In this document: piece after piece, positions 1-8,629 of the stretch
Layout of the letters: each line of letters begins with the position of its first letter
How positions within the stretch are numbered: the stretch's first letter is position 1
Assembly: GCA_903934295.1 (NCBI GenBank)
Contig: CAIZNI010000020.1
Location: 369,296 to 433,295, forward strand
DNA: 64,000 bases
DNA from: an uncultured beta proteobacterium
GTDB taxonomy: Bacteria > Pseudomonadota > Gammaproteobacteria > Burkholderiales > Burkholderiaceae_E
Direction of reading: 5' to 3'
Notes under the pieces: model-generated
Database searches by the model: none
Told to the model about the DNA's origin: nothing
What the model saw: the letters and a program-made list of their open reading frames with translations, nothing else
Made by a program: the position numbers and the translations under genes

Positions 1-2010
1 GCCAGGCGGGCTCAGGCGAAGGCCGGCCGCGAACTGGTCGATGCTGGCGCGGCGCAGATCGAAGCGCCAGGGCGCCGGGGCATCGGCGGACGCGGTCGCT
101 GCGGGACTGATCGGGCGAGCGGCGGGCGCGGGGGTGGACGCGGGGGTGGACGCGGGGGTGGACGCGGGGGTGGACGCAGACACGGACGCAGGCGCAGCCG
201 CAGACACGGCAGCGGGCGCCGAGAAGGCGCGCGCCAGGCTCGTCTGCCCGTCCGGGCCCTGGGTCAGGCTGATCGCACCACCGGCCACCGCCAGCTTGCC
301 CACCACCACCGAGCGTGCGGCCAGATCCAGGTCGGTATCGGACACCGTCAGCGACGGCAGCCGAAGCAGGTCACCCTTGTCCCAGCGCTGGCGCAGCGCC
401 AGCGACTGGAGATCGGCACTCAACCCCTTGAGCTGCACCCGGACCTGGCCCTCGACCTCCTCGACCAGCAGACCGGTCTGCAGCTTCAGCGCCCCACCGG
501 TGAGGTCGGCCTGCAGCCGCGGCTCGGCCAGCCACCACCAGTTGCGCAACGCGATGTCGCCAATCGAAGCGCTGGCCTGCAGGCGCAGGGGTCGCGGGCT
601 GAGGTTGCCGGTCACCGCGACGCGCTCACCGGTGTCGGCCGCCATGCCGAGCGTGAACGGCAGGGGCGCGGTCAGATCGCTGCTCAGGCGCTCGACCTTC
701 ACGTCCACGCCCGAGAGCGTCACCGCCAGCGGTCTGGGCTCGAACAGCTGGTCGAGCAGGGCCAGCCGGCCCCCCTTGAGGACGATCTCGCCGATGGCCC
801 ATCGGAAGGCCGGGGGTGCCGGTGGCGCAGCGGCGACGGAAGCAGGCGGCACAGCAGCAGCGGACGCTGGCGACACGGCGACGGGGAGCGCAGGCGGCGC
901 AGCGGCGGCGGACACCGGCGGCGCCGCCGCGGCGACCGGCGCAGCCACCACCGCCGGCTGCGCCGCGGGCAGCGCGTCGAGCACCGCCTGCAGGAAGCGC
1001 TGCTGCCCGGTTCGCCGCTGCACGGTCAGCTGTGGCTCATCGATCTCGATGGCCGCCAGCTCGGCGCGACCCGCCAGTGGCTCGAGCAGCAGCGATTTCG
1101 CCCGAATCTCGGCCAGCCGCAGCAGCGGCCCGCCCCCTGGCTCGCGCACATCGAGTGCCGACAGGCTCGCCTCACCGGTGACAGTGACCGTGGGTGGGGC
1201 CTTGAGCGGCTGGGCGAACTCGATCCGCAGATGGCCGGCCAGCCGGCCCGAGACCAGTTGAACCGGCAGGGGCACCGGCGAATACGCGGCATAGGCCGAC
1301 AGGTCGAGCGGCGCCAGCACCAGGTCGAGCGAAGACTCACGGCCGGGGCTGAACGGCAGGCTGCGCCCGGTCAGATCGATCCGGGTGTCGTTGACCTTCA
1401 TGCCGAGCCGCGGCTCGACGTTGATGCGCCCGTGCACCGGCAGGCTCGACACGAACGGCAAGGCCAGTTCGATCGCCGACACCTGGTGTGAACGCCCGAC
1501 CGGCTGGTCGTCGAAGTCGATCCGGCCACCGCGCAGCTCGATGTTGGCCACCGAGAAGCGCGGCATCGGTTCATCGGGCTTGGGCGGGCGCTGCATCCAG
1601 CGCTGGATCAGGTCGTCGACGCTGTAGCGGCCGTCCTTGCCACGCGCCAGGTGCACCCGAGGCTCGATCAGCCGCACCGCCGACACCACCGGCGCCCGCT
1701 CGATCAGCGAGCGCCAGGACAGCTGCGCCTCGAAGCGCGAAAATCCCAGTGCGAGCGGCGCGCCCGCGGTGTCGGCCGCGCCCCGTTCGGCGATTTTCAG
1801 GCCGACGACCGCCAGTTCCAGGGTGAACGGGTTGAACGCGATGTCATCGATCGACACCTTGCGCTCGAGCGCCTGCGACAGCCGTTCCGGCAGCTTGGCG
1901 CGACCCAGTGCGGGCAGGCCGAGAAACCCGGCCGCCGCATAGAGCCCCACCACGGCGGCCAGCACCGCGACCGCCAGCGCAAGCCGGCGCCGCACCAGGG
2001 GCAGGTTCAT
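1..2010 (-). CDS. DUF748/AsmA-like envelope protein, C-terminus beyond window
   Basis: The minus-strand frame is open from the ATG at 2010 to the window edge, giving at least 670 residues with no stop. Residues about 9-30 form one N-terminal membrane segment rich in Ala, Val and Leu. The rest has the alternating short-strand composition of AsmA/DUF748 proteins, with phrases such as 'FNPFTLEL' and 'LSWRSLI' near the start. Proteins of this class are anchored in the inner membrane and span the periplasm; the exact role of this member is unknown. Two Ala/Pro/Ser/Thr-rich linkers interrupt it, one made by a perfect 12-bp repeat. The start overlaps the stop of the small upstream ORF by 4 bases (ATGA), so the two are probably co-translated. 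The DUF748 family call is recognition by eye. Confidence 0.75.
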   Translation of the reverse strand, partial: MNLPLVRRRLALAVAVLAAVVGLYAAAGFLGLPALGRAKLPERLSQALERKVSIDDIAFNPFTLELAVVGLKIAERGAADTAGAPLALGFSRFEAQLSWRSLIERAPVVSAVRLIEPRVHLARGKDGRYSVDDLIQRWMQRPPKPDEPMPRFSVANIELRGGRIDFDDQPVGRSHQVSAIELALPFVSSLPVHGRINVEPRLGMKVNDTRIDLTGRSLPFSPGRESSLDLVLAPLDLSAYAAYSPVPLPVQLVSGRLAGHLRIEFAQPLKAPPTVTVTGEASLSALDVREPGGGPLLRLAEIRAKSLLLEPLAGRAELAAIEIDEPQLTVQRRTGQQRFLQAVLDALPAAQPAVVAAPVAAAAPPVSAAAAPPALPVAVSPASAAAVPPASVAAAPPAPPAFRWAIGEIVLKGGRLALLDQLFEPRPLAVTLSGVDVKVERLSSDLTAPLPFTLGMAADTGERVAVTGNLSPRPLRLQASASIGDIALRNWWWLAEPRLQADLTGGALKLQTGLLVEEVEGQVRVQLKGLSADLQSLALRQRWDKGDLLRLPSLTVSDTDLDLAARSVVVGKLAVAGGAISLTQGPDGQTSLARAFSAPAAVSAAAPASVSASTPASTPASTPASTPAPAARPISPAATASADAPAPWRFDLRRASIDQFAAGLRLSPPG
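128..175. repeat. Four perfect 12-bp tandem repeats inside the DUF748 gene
   Basis: The unit GCGGGGGTGGAC occurs four times in a row, followed by diverged copies. Read on the coding (minus) strand it encodes a repeated Ser-Thr-Pro-Ala linker. Each unit is a multiple of 3, so copy-number change would alter linker length without a frameshift. Confidence 0.9.
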
Positions 2011-2174
2011 TCGAGCGGTTCCTTCCTGAGCGCCTGCCGGGCGCGCCGCCGCTCGGCACGACGATCCGGCGAATGGCTGCCGGCCTGGCGCGAGCGGGCC
2101 AGCACCGCCAGCGGGTTGCGCGGCTTGAACGTGGCCTCGACCAGTCCGCGCTTGCGCTGCCGGGTCGAGTTCAT
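2007..2174 (-). CDS. Small basic protein, 55 residues, function unknown
   Basis: A short frame begins at the ATG at 2174 and ends at a TGA that overlaps the ATG of the DUF748 gene by 4 bases. The product starts MNSTRQRKRGLVEATFKP and is very rich in Arg and Lys, with no membrane segment or Cys. It starts 39 bases after the hslU stop, so it could belong to the hslVU transcript. The 4-base overlap with the next gene and the full use of the gap between two real genes support translation. I do not recognise a family. It may be a small nucleic-acid- or membrane-surface-binding protein, or only a translational coupler for the gene downstream. Confidence 0.5.
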   Translation of the reverse strand: MNSTRQRKRGLVEATFKPRNPLAVLARSRQAGSHSPDRRAERRRARQALRKEPLE

Positions 2175-2213
2175 GGGGCGGTGGCAAGGCGGGCGCGGCG
2201 CCCGCCGGGGCGA

Positions 2214-3581
2214 TCAGAGCACATAGCGGGCCAGGTCCTCGCTGCGGGCAAGCCCGGCCAGGCGGTCCTCGACATAGGCGGCGTCGATGCTCATCGTCTG
2301 GCCGGCCATGCGCGCGGCGTTGAACGAGATGTCCTCGAGCAGCTTTTCCATCACGGTGTGCAGTCGCCGGGCGCCGATGTTCTCGGTCGAATCGTTGACC
2401 TGCGCCGCAATCTCGGCCAGCCGACGCACACCGGGTGCGGTGAAATCGAGCCGCACATTCTCGGTGGCCAGCAGCGCCTCGTACTGTCGGGTCAGGCAGT
2501 TGTCGGTACCGGTGAGAATACGCTCGAAATCGGCGACCGACAGCGAATCGAGTTCGACGCGGATCGGCAGACGGCCCTGCAGTTCCGGAATGAGATCCGA
2601 GGGCTTGGCCAGGTGAAACGCCCCGGACGCGATGAACAGGATGTGATCGGTGCGCACCATGCCGTACTTGGTGTTCACCGTGGTGCCCTCGACCAGCGGC
2701 AGCAGGTCGCGCTGCACACCCTGACGCGAGACATCGGCGCCCTGCGCCTCGGAACGGCTGACGATCTTGTCGATCTCGTCCAGGAACACGATGCCATCGT
2801 TTTCGACCGCCGCCAGCGCCTGCGCCCGGATCTCGTCGTCATTGACCAGCCGGCCCGCCTCCTCGTCGGCCAGCACCTTCAGGGCCTGCGCGATCGGCAG
2901 CCGGCGTGATTTCTTCTTGCCGGCCCCCAGGTTCGCGAACATGCCCTGGAGCTGCTGGGTGAACTCTTCCATGCCCGGTGGCGTCATCACATCGAGCGGC
3001 GCGCCGGCGGCGGCCACTTCGATGTCGATCTCCTTGTCGTCGAGCTCGCCTTCGCGCAGCCGCTTGCGCAGCTTCTGCCGGGTGGCCGAGTCGCGCTCAT
3101 CGCGCGCCCGTTCGCCGACCGGCTCGTCGGCGCCGAGCCCGAAACCGAACCCCTCGCGCGGCCGGGCCGAAGGCAGCAGGACATCGAGCACCCGGTCTTC
3201 GGCGGCGTCGAGCGCGCGCTGGGTCTGGCGCCGCTTGGCCTGTTCGCGCATCAGCTTGACCGCCACCTCCATCAGGTCGCGGATGATGGTGTCGACGTCA
3301 CGCCCGACGTAGCCGACCTCGGTGAACTTGGTGGCTTCCACCTTGATGAACGGTGCGCCCGCCAGCCGCGCCAGGCGTCGCGCGATCTCGGTCTTGCCGA
3401 CCCCGGTCGGGCCGATCATCAGGATGTTCTTGGGGGTGATCTCCTGACGCAGCGGCTCGCCAACCTGCTGGCGGCGCCAGCGGTTGCGCAGCGCGATCGC
3501 CACCGCCCGCTTGGCGCGCGGCTGACCGACGATGTGCTTGTCGAGCTCGGAGACGATTTCTTCCGGTGTCATCTGGGTCAT
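2214..3581 (-). CDS. hslU: ATP-dependent protease ATPase subunit HslU
   Basis: HslU (ClpY) is the hexameric AAA+ unfoldase that feeds substrates to the HslV peptidase in the cytoplasm. The 455-residue product has Walker A GPTGVGKT at residues 57-64 and Walker B IVFLDEID near 264-271. An intermediate (I) domain between them is rich in charged residues. The C-terminus ends LARYVL, matching the short hydrophobic tail that docks into HslV in this family. Length is normal (about 440-450). It lies 3 bases downstream of hslV on the same strand, the standard hslV-hslU order, so the two are surely one operon. Confidence 0.97.
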   Translation of the reverse strand: MTQMTPEEIVSELDKHIVGQPRAKRAVAIALRNRWRRQQVGEPLRQEITPKNILMIGPTGVGKTEIARRLARLAGAPFIKVEATKFTEVGYVGRDVDTIIRDLMEVAVKLMREQAKRRQTQRALDAAEDRVLDVLLPSARPREGFGFGLGADEPVGERARDERDSATRQKLRKRLREGELDDKEIDIEVAAAGAPLDVMTPPGMEEFTQQLQGMFANLGAGKKKSRRLPIAQALKVLADEEAGRLVNDDEIRAQALAAVENDGIVFLDEIDKIVSRSEAQGADVSRQGVQRDLLPLVEGTTVNTKYGMVRTDHILFIASGAFHLAKPSDLIPELQGRLPIRVELDSLSVADFERILTGTDNCLTRQYEALLATENVRLDFTAPGVRRLAEIAAQVNDSTENIGARRLHTVMEKLLEDISFNAARMAGQTMSIDAAYVEDRLAGLARSEDLARYVL

Positions 3582-3584
3582 GGC

Positions 3585-4121
3585 TCAGCCGATCGTCTCG
3601 ATCGTGTGGTTCTGGTTGGTGTAGATGCAGATGTCGCCGGCAATCGTGAGCGCCTTGCTCACGATGTCGCGCGGATCGAGGTCGGTGTTCTGGAGCAGCG
3701 CCTGCGCGGCCGCCTGGGCATAGGCGCCCCCGGAGCCGATCGCCACCAGGCCATCCTCGGGTTCGAGCACATCGCCGTTGCCGGTGACGATCAGCGAATG
3801 CTCGGCATCGGCGACCGCGAGCATCGCCTCCAGGCGGCGCAGCATGCGATCGGTGCGCCAGTCCTTGGCCAGTTCGACCGCGGCGCGCAGCAGGTGGCCG
3901 CTGTGCTTGTCGAGTTTGGCCTCGAAGCGTTCGAACAGGGTGAAGGCATCGGCGGTGCCGCCGGCGAAACCCGCCAGCACCCGGTCATGGTGCAGACGGC
4001 GGATCTTGCGTGCACCGCGCTTGATGACGATGTTGCCCAGCGTGACCTGTCCGTCGCCGCCCAGCGCGACACGCCCGCCACGCCGCGCCGACACGATCGT
4101 GGTGCCGTGAAACTGTTCCAT
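3585..4121 (-). CDS. hslV: ATP-dependent protease peptidase subunit HslV
   Basis: HslV (ClpQ) is the proteasome-like threonine peptidase of the HslUV complex. The 178-residue protein begins [14 protein letters not shown]. The mature N-terminal nucleophile should be the first Thr (T7) after removal of a short propeptide, as in other betaproteobacterial HslV. The conserved Gly-rich '[11 protein letters not shown]' segment near residue 130 and the length fit the family. It precedes hslU directly. In this class the operon is often heat-shock controlled, but I do not see a convincing heat-shock promoter in the 133-base gap upstream. Confidence 0.97.
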   Translation of the reverse strand: MEQFHGTTIVSARRGGRVALGGDGQVTLGNIVIKRGARKIRRLHHDRVLAGFAGGTADAFTLFERFEAKLDKHSGHLLRAAVELAKDWRTDRMLRRLEAMLAVADAEHSLIVTGNGDVLEPEDGLVAIGSGGAYAQAAAQALLQNTDLDPRDIVSKALTIAGDICIYTNQNHTIETIG

Positions 4122-4254
4122 TGTGTCGACCGCCGCGAGGCGCGCCGCCGCCGGCGCCGCGGACGGGTCCGGGGAAGTTGGAAAGTTCGAGTTTACTGCG
4201 TCGCCAGCCGGTGGCGGTCAGGCCGCGGCGGTGCGCTGGCCGGAACCCGGCCGT

Positions 4255-5808
4255 TCAGACCTTGCGGCGTCGAATCTCGGCGAGTTCATCGATGCCCATG
4301 ACCACCAGCAAGACCTCGACGATGAAGCTGGGCTCGATGATCAGCACCGGCTTGCCGGCGCTGCGCAGGACCACCACCTCGTTGAGCAGTTCGCCGGCTG
4401 CGACGAAGTCCAGGCGCTTCAGGCCGCGGGCATCGATGACGACCTCGCTGCGGTCGGCCGCATGCGCGCGCAGCAGGCCCAGTTCGGTGACCATGCGCCC
4501 GCTCACCTGACCGCGCAGGACGAGGGCGCTGCCCTCGATCGAGGTGCTTTGACCAGCCGGATCCGCCAGAGCAGCAGCCGGGGCCGGCGCGGCGCCACCG
4601 GCCGCCGGATCGGATGCCGGCGCAGCGCCTTCGGCTCCGAGCAGCGTGATACGGGGCCCGACCGGCTCCCAGGAGGGCGGCGACACTTCGTAGGTGACGC
4701 AGTATTCGATGCTCAGGTCCTCGAAGGCCTGCTGCTCGCCCTGCAGCCGCAAGGCCACCAGCGCCAGCAGCCAGCAGGCCGGATCGGCGTCGCGACGGCC
4801 GGGTTCGATGGCGGCGCGCGCCGCGGCAAACAGCCGATCGACACCCTTCACCCCGAGTTCGCGATTGGCGCGCAGGAACGTCTCGATGAGCCGGGTGGTC
4901 AGGACGGCGCCCGACGGCTCCACCGCGGTCACCGAACTGAAATCGGCCACGATCGGGCGCTTCTGCAGGCCCGCCTTCTGGACCTGGTCGATCGAGCGCT
5001 GCACCTCGGCATCCAGGCGGGCGGCGAACGACACCACCGTGGCGGAGACCACGCGCCGCGTCACCACCGGCTCGATCTTCGGTGCGTACCAGCACGGCGG
5101 GGAAGTCTCGAAACGGGCCGCGAACTCGAGCGCCTTCGCCTCGAAGTCGGCGCGGTGGCCGCTGGCCTGCAGCACGTCGAAGCGCATCAGCCAGCCCAGA
5201 CGGGTGCTGTCGCCGAGCTCGCCGCGCGCCAGGGATGCATCGAGCGTAGCCAGGGCAGCGCTGCCCTGGTCGTTGGCGAACAGGATCGCCGCCTCTTCGA
5301 GATCGGCCGACAGGCTTGATCCGCTGACCAGGATGCCGCCCGCATCGCCGGCGTCAGAAAGAGCCGACCCATAGGTCGGCACCGATGCCCCCCCCGGCGC
5401 ACCGAAATCGAGATCGGCTCGCTCGGCCTGCGGTGCCCGCGACTCGAGGGCGCTCGCAGCGGCGGGCCGCGGGGACGACGGGACGGAAGACACGACGGAA
5501 GACAGCCGGGCAGGCGCAACCTCAGGCAGGCGGTTCGGCGCCGGCGCCGCGCGGTTGGCCGGGGCTGCGGGCGCTCGGATCGGCGAGGGCGCCGCAGCGG
5601 CCACCGACTTCGCCCGCACGGTTGCGATCATCTCGGACTCGATCCGATCGATCTTCTCGGCGGTCTGGCGGGCTGCTTCACGCTGGCGGTCGACACCCGA
5701 CGCGTCAGACTGACCCCGCAGCGTTGGGTCGAGCAGTGACTGGGAATCCCCCGCCTTGGACTTGCGGGAGTCCGACTTGTCGCGACGTCCGAAAAGAGAA
5801 AAGACCAC
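4255..5808 (-). CDS. STAS-domain protein, 517 residues
   Basis: The start is a GTG at 5808. Residues 1-150 are low-complexity, rich in Ala, Pro and Arg, with no clear fold. The middle (about 170-400) resembles a helical region with a buried STAS-like segment. The last 95 residues form a STAS domain, with the strand-helix pattern around VVIDARGLKRLDFVAAGEL. STAS domains usually bind nucleotides or act as anti-sigma antagonists; here the Ser/Thr switch position is not obvious. Its placement next to hslV matches what is seen in Burkholderiales. It ends 133 bases before hslV on the same strand and faces away from the TonB receptor gene. The product is real, but its function is unknown. Confidence 0.8.
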   Translation of the reverse strand: MVFSLFGRRDKSDSRKSKAGDSQSLLDPTLRGQSDASGVDRQREAARQTAEKIDRIESEMIATVRAKSVAAAAPSPIRAPAAPANRAAPAPNRLPEVAPARLSSVVSSVPSSPRPAAASALESRAPQAERADLDFGAPGGASVPTYGSALSDAGDAGGILVSGSSLSADLEEAAILFANDQGSAALATLDASLARGELGDSTRLGWLMRFDVLQASGHRADFEAKALEFAARFETSPPCWYAPKIEPVVTRRVVSATVVSFAARLDAEVQRSIDQVQKAGLQKRPIVADFSSVTAVEPSGAVLTTRLIETFLRANRELGVKGVDRLFAAARAAIEPGRRDADPACWLLALVALRLQGEQQAFEDLSIEYCVTYEVSPPSWEPVGPRITLLGAEGAAPASDPAAGGAAPAPAAALADPAGQSTSIEGSALVLRGQVSGRMVTELGLLRAHAADRSEVVIDARGLKRLDFVAAGELLNEVVVLRSAGKPVLIIEPSFIVEVLLVVMGIDELAEIRRRKV

Positions 5809-5908
5809 TTTGTCACCCGACGCTATTGGTCTTCCAGTCTAGCACCGGGGAATCGGCGATCCGCACCCGGCAGTCGGCTCACAGACGCCGACCGTCCACG
5901 CAACAGAA

Positions 5909-5937
5909 TTGCATTAAAAAGTCTTGATCGCTATGCT
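5909..5937 (+). promoter_or_regulatory. Candidate sigma-70 promoter for the TonB receptor
   Basis: TTGCAT (5909-5914) and TATGCT (5932-5937) are 17 bases apart, each matching 4 of 6 consensus bases. The implied transcription start, near 5944, lies just before the palindrome at 5954-5968. An alternative -10, TACAAT, lies inside that palindrome. The promoter call is only suggestive. Confidence 0.35.
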
Positions 5938-5953
5938 CGAGGTTTCCCAATAA

Positions 5954-5968
5954 TACAATACAGTTGCA
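5954..5968 (+). promoter_or_regulatory. Candidate metal-regulator operator before the TonB receptor
   Basis: TACAATACAGTTGCA is an imperfect inverted repeat (TACAAT, 3-base spacer, GTTGCA; 4 of 6 pairs). The right half and spacing are identical to the perfect palindrome TGCAACCGGGTTGCA upstream of the Fur/Zur gene. It sits 3 bases before the ribosome-binding site, where a bound repressor would block transcription. I infer a Zur box; no binding data are available. Confidence 0.4.
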
Positions 5969-5981
5969 TCAGGAGATCCTT

Positions 5982-8084
5982 TTGACCACTTCCCTGCGCC
6001 ACCGACAGTCCCTTCCGACGCCGTGGCGAGTCCGGAATCACCCCTTGACGGGCGCACGACTGATCGGGCCGCTCACCGCCCTCTGGGCCGGCGTCGCCGC
6101 CGCGCAGACCGCCCCTTCCCCCGAGCCGGCAGTCCGGACGCTGCCCACGGTGCAGATCAGCGCCGAACCCCTGGCACCCGACGAACTGCGCTCGACTCGA
6201 CCCGTCACCGTTCTCCAGTCTCCCGCGCTCGAGCGCAACCTGGACACCTCCCTGGGCGGCACGCTGGCCCAGCAGCCGGGCGTGCACTCGAGCGCCTTCG
6301 GCACGGCGGCCGGACGACCGGTGATCCGCAGCCAGGACGGCCCCCGGGTGCGGGTGACCCAGGACGGGCTGGACACCCTGGACGTCTCCACCCTGAGCCC
6401 GGATCACGCCATCGCGGCAGACCCGCTCGCTGCGCAGCGCATCGAGATCCTGCGCGGACCGGCGACGCTGTTTTACGGCGGCGGCGCGGTCGGCGGTCTG
6501 GTCAACATCACCACCCAGCGGATTCCGACCGAGCGCCTGAACAGCCTGACCGGCAGCGCGCTGCTGTCCACCGACTCGGCCTCTTCCGGCCGCTCGGCCG
6601 CCGCGTCGATGCGGGGTGGAGCAGGCGGGCTGAACTGGACGGTGGGCGTCTTCGACCGCACGGCCGGCGACTACCGCATCCCCGGACAGATCGTTGCCAG
6701 CGACCCGGATTCGCGGGCGCGCCGACTGCCCAACAGCTTCGCCCGCGGCGATGGCTTCGCCGGTGGTCTGTCGTACGTCGGCCCGCAGGCGACCGTGGGC
6801 GTGGCCCATTCGGAACTGGCGAACCGCTACGGCATTCCCAGCGAGGGCGATGTCTTCATCGACATGAAACAGCGGCGCACCGAGGCGCTGTCTGTCTTCG
6901 AACGCCCCCTGCCCGGCATTGTCCGCATTCGGGCAACCCTGGCCGACGGGAACTATCGTCATGATGAAATCGAAGGATCGGGCGAGGTGGGCACCTCGTT
7001 TCGCAGCACCGGGCGCGAAGCCCGGGTGGAGATCACGCATGACCCGCTGGCCGGCGTGCGCGGGGTACTGGGCGTGCAAAGCCGCGACCGCACCCTCACC
7101 GCGAGCGGCGCCGAGGCCTACATTCCGAGTTCGCGCGATCGCAACGACGCCCTCTTCTATGTCGGCGAGCGCGCGCTGGGTCCGGCGCGGCTTGAATTCG
7201 GGTGGCGCAGCGAAAGCGCCCGCCTGCGCCCCGACCAGGCCACCGCCCTGGCGCCGCGAGACTTCTCGCTCAATTCCCTTTCGCTGGGCCTGAGCCTGCC
7301 AGTGGCCGCCGGGTACAGGGTGGCCGCCAATCTGAGCTCGTCACAGCGTGCGCCGGTGATCGAGGAACTGTATGCGAATGGCCCCCATATCGCGACCGGC
7401 ACCTTCGAGATCGGCGACGCCAGCCTGCAGCGCGAACGCTCGCTCAACCTGGATCTCGGTCTGCGCAAGACGAGCGGACCGGTGCGCTGGAAGATCGGCG
7501 TCTATGCCAACCGCTTCCGCAACTATGTCTATGGCCGCAGCACCGACGAGAACGGCGATGGTGTCGCCGACCGGGTGGACGATGAAAACCACATCAGCAA
7601 TTCCGCCGCCGACCCCGGCGCCGGGGAGTTCACCCGGCTGAACTACACCCAGGGCCACGCCCGCTTCAGCGGCCTGGAGGCCGAACTGAGCTGGCGGCTG
7701 GTCGGCACGCCCTACAGCGTGCGGGTGTTCGGCGATTCGGCCCGCGGGCGAATCGACAGCGAAGGCAACGTGCCCCGACTGTCGCCCACACGCGCCGGCG
7801 CTGCCGTCGACATCGATAGCGGCCCGTGGAGCGGATTCGTGTCGGTCTTGTCGGTGCGCGGCCAGCAGCGGGTCGCCTCGCTGGAGACGACCACCCCGGG
7901 CTATCTGCGGGTCGACGCCGAGATCAGCTACCTGCTGGGCAGCGGGAGCGGTCGTTCGGCCAGGCTGTTCGTGCAGGGCCGCAACCTGCTCAATGAAACC
8001 ATCCGGCCGCACACGTCTTATGTGAAAGACATCGTGCCGCAACCGGGACGCACACTGATGGCCGGCGTGAGGGCCCGATTCTAG
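5982..8084 (+). CDS. ZnuD-like TonB-dependent outer-membrane receptor
   Basis: The 700-residue product should import a metal or chelate across the outer membrane using TonB energy. I chose the TTG at 5982 because AGGAG (5971-5975) precedes it by 6 bases; an in-frame TTG at 5964 lies inside the candidate operator. A signal peptide with a hydrophobic stretch ends near the AAAQTA segment at about residue 40. The plug follows (about 55-170), with 'RIEILRGPATLFYG' and 'GGLVNI' marking its end, and then a beta-barrel closing in Phe as expected for BamA targeting. The C-terminal PQPGR segment resembles ZnuD-type zinc receptors. A downstream convergent Zur-CobW-DksA block supports zinc as substrate. 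His-rich loops typical of some ZnuD proteins are not evident. Confidence 0.85.
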   Translation: MTTSLRHRQSLPTPWRVRNHPLTGARLIGPLTALWAGVAAAQTAPSPEPAVRTLPTVQISAEPLAPDELRSTRPVTVLQSPALERNLDTSLGGTLAQQPGVHSSAFGTAAGRPVIRSQDGPRVRVTQDGLDTLDVSTLSPDHAIAADPLAAQRIEILRGPATLFYGGGAVGGLVNITTQRIPTERLNSLTGSALLSTDSASSGRSAAASMRGGAGGLNWTVGVFDRTAGDYRIPGQIVASDPDSRARRLPNSFARGDGFAGGLSYVGPQATVGVAHSELANRYGIPSEGDVFIDMKQRRTEALSVFERPLPGIVRIRATLADGNYRHDEIEGSGEVGTSFRSTGREARVEITHDPLAGVRGVLGVQSRDRTLTASGAEAYIPSSRDRNDALFYVGERALGPARLEFGWRSESARLRPDQATALAPRDFSLNSLSLGLSLPVAAGYRVAANLSSSQRAPVIEELYANGPHIATGTFEIGDASLQRERSLNLDLGLRKTSGPVRWKIGVYANRFRNYVYGRSTDENGDGVADRVDDENHISNSAADPGAGEFTRLNYTQGHARFSGLEAELSWRLVGTPYSVRVFGDSARGRIDSEGNVPRLSPTRAGAAVDIDSGPWSGFVSVLSVRGQQRVASLETTTPGYLRVDAEISYLLGSGSGRSARLFVQGRNLLNETIRPHTSYVKDIVPQPGRTLMAGVRARF

Positions 8085-8132
8085 GCCGGATCGGTCGCTG
8101 ACCCTGGCCCCGGCCAGTGGTCGCGAAACCGG

Positions 8133-8155
8133 GGCCCGGGCGCAGCGCCCGGGCC
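8133..8155. terminator. Hairpin between convergent receptor and dksA
   Basis: GGCCCGGGC and GCCCGGGCC form a perfect 9-bp stem around a GCAGC loop in the 78-base gap between two convergent genes. There is no long T tract, so it is either a weak bidirectional terminator or a transcript-end stabiliser. Confidence 0.55.
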
Positions 8156-8162
8156 GGGTGAC

Positions 8163-8591
8163 TCAATCGCCGTAGAGCTTCTGGCGCAGTTCGCGACGCT
8201 GTTGCGCCTCGAGCGACAGGGTGGCGGTCGGACGGGCGAGCAATCGCGGAATGCCGATCGGTTCGCCCGTTTCCTCGCAGTGGCCGTACTCACCCGAATC
8301 GATCCGGGTCAACGACTGCTGGACCTTCTTGAGCAGCTTGCGCTCGCGATCGCGGGTGCGCAGTTCGAGGGCGTGCTCCTCCTCGATGGTGGCGCGATCG
8401 GCCGGATCGGGAACGATCACGGTTTCGCGCAGATGCTCGGTGGTCTCGCCGGCGTTTTGCCGCAATTCGCGATCCATCTGCTGCAGGCGCGCCCGGAAGA
8501 ACGCCATCTGCGCCTCATTCATGTAAGCCGACTCCGGCATCTTCAGGAGTTCGGCCTCGGTGAGGATTTTCTTGTCTTTCGTGGCTGCCAT
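8163..8591 (-). CDS. dksA: RNA polymerase-binding factor DksA, single-cysteine type
   Basis: DksA binds the RNA polymerase secondary channel with ppGpp to adjust transcription. The ATG at 8591 is preferred because GGAAAG lies just upstream; a longer frame to 8642 would overlap the cobW stop. The coiled-coil tip motif DPADRAT is intact, including both Asp residues. The zinc-finger region reads CEETGEPIGIPRLLARP then TLSLEA. Only the first of four expected Cys remains, the others being Thr, Ser and Ala. Such CTSA-type DksA proteins occur in other beta- and alphaproteobacteria and are thought not to need structural zinc in the classical way. It is the last gene of the Fur-CobW-DksA run. Length (142) is normal. 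Confidence 0.93.
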   Translation of the reverse strand: MAATKDKKILTEAELLKMPESAYMNEAQMAFFRARLQQMDRELRQNAGETTEHLRETVIVPDPADRATIEEEHALELRTRDRERKLLKKVQQSLTRIDSGEYGHCEETGEPIGIPRLLARPTATLSLEAQQRRELRQKLYGD

Positions 8592-8629
8592 GTTGCGCTT
8601 TCCGTCTGCCATCTGAGCTGCCGCCCGAA

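Noticed and set aside
41..1261. Plus-strand 406-codon frame at the left edge
   Set aside because: It is antisense to the DUF748-like gene, whose translation has a membrane anchor and a sensible fold pattern; the plus product is low-complexity.
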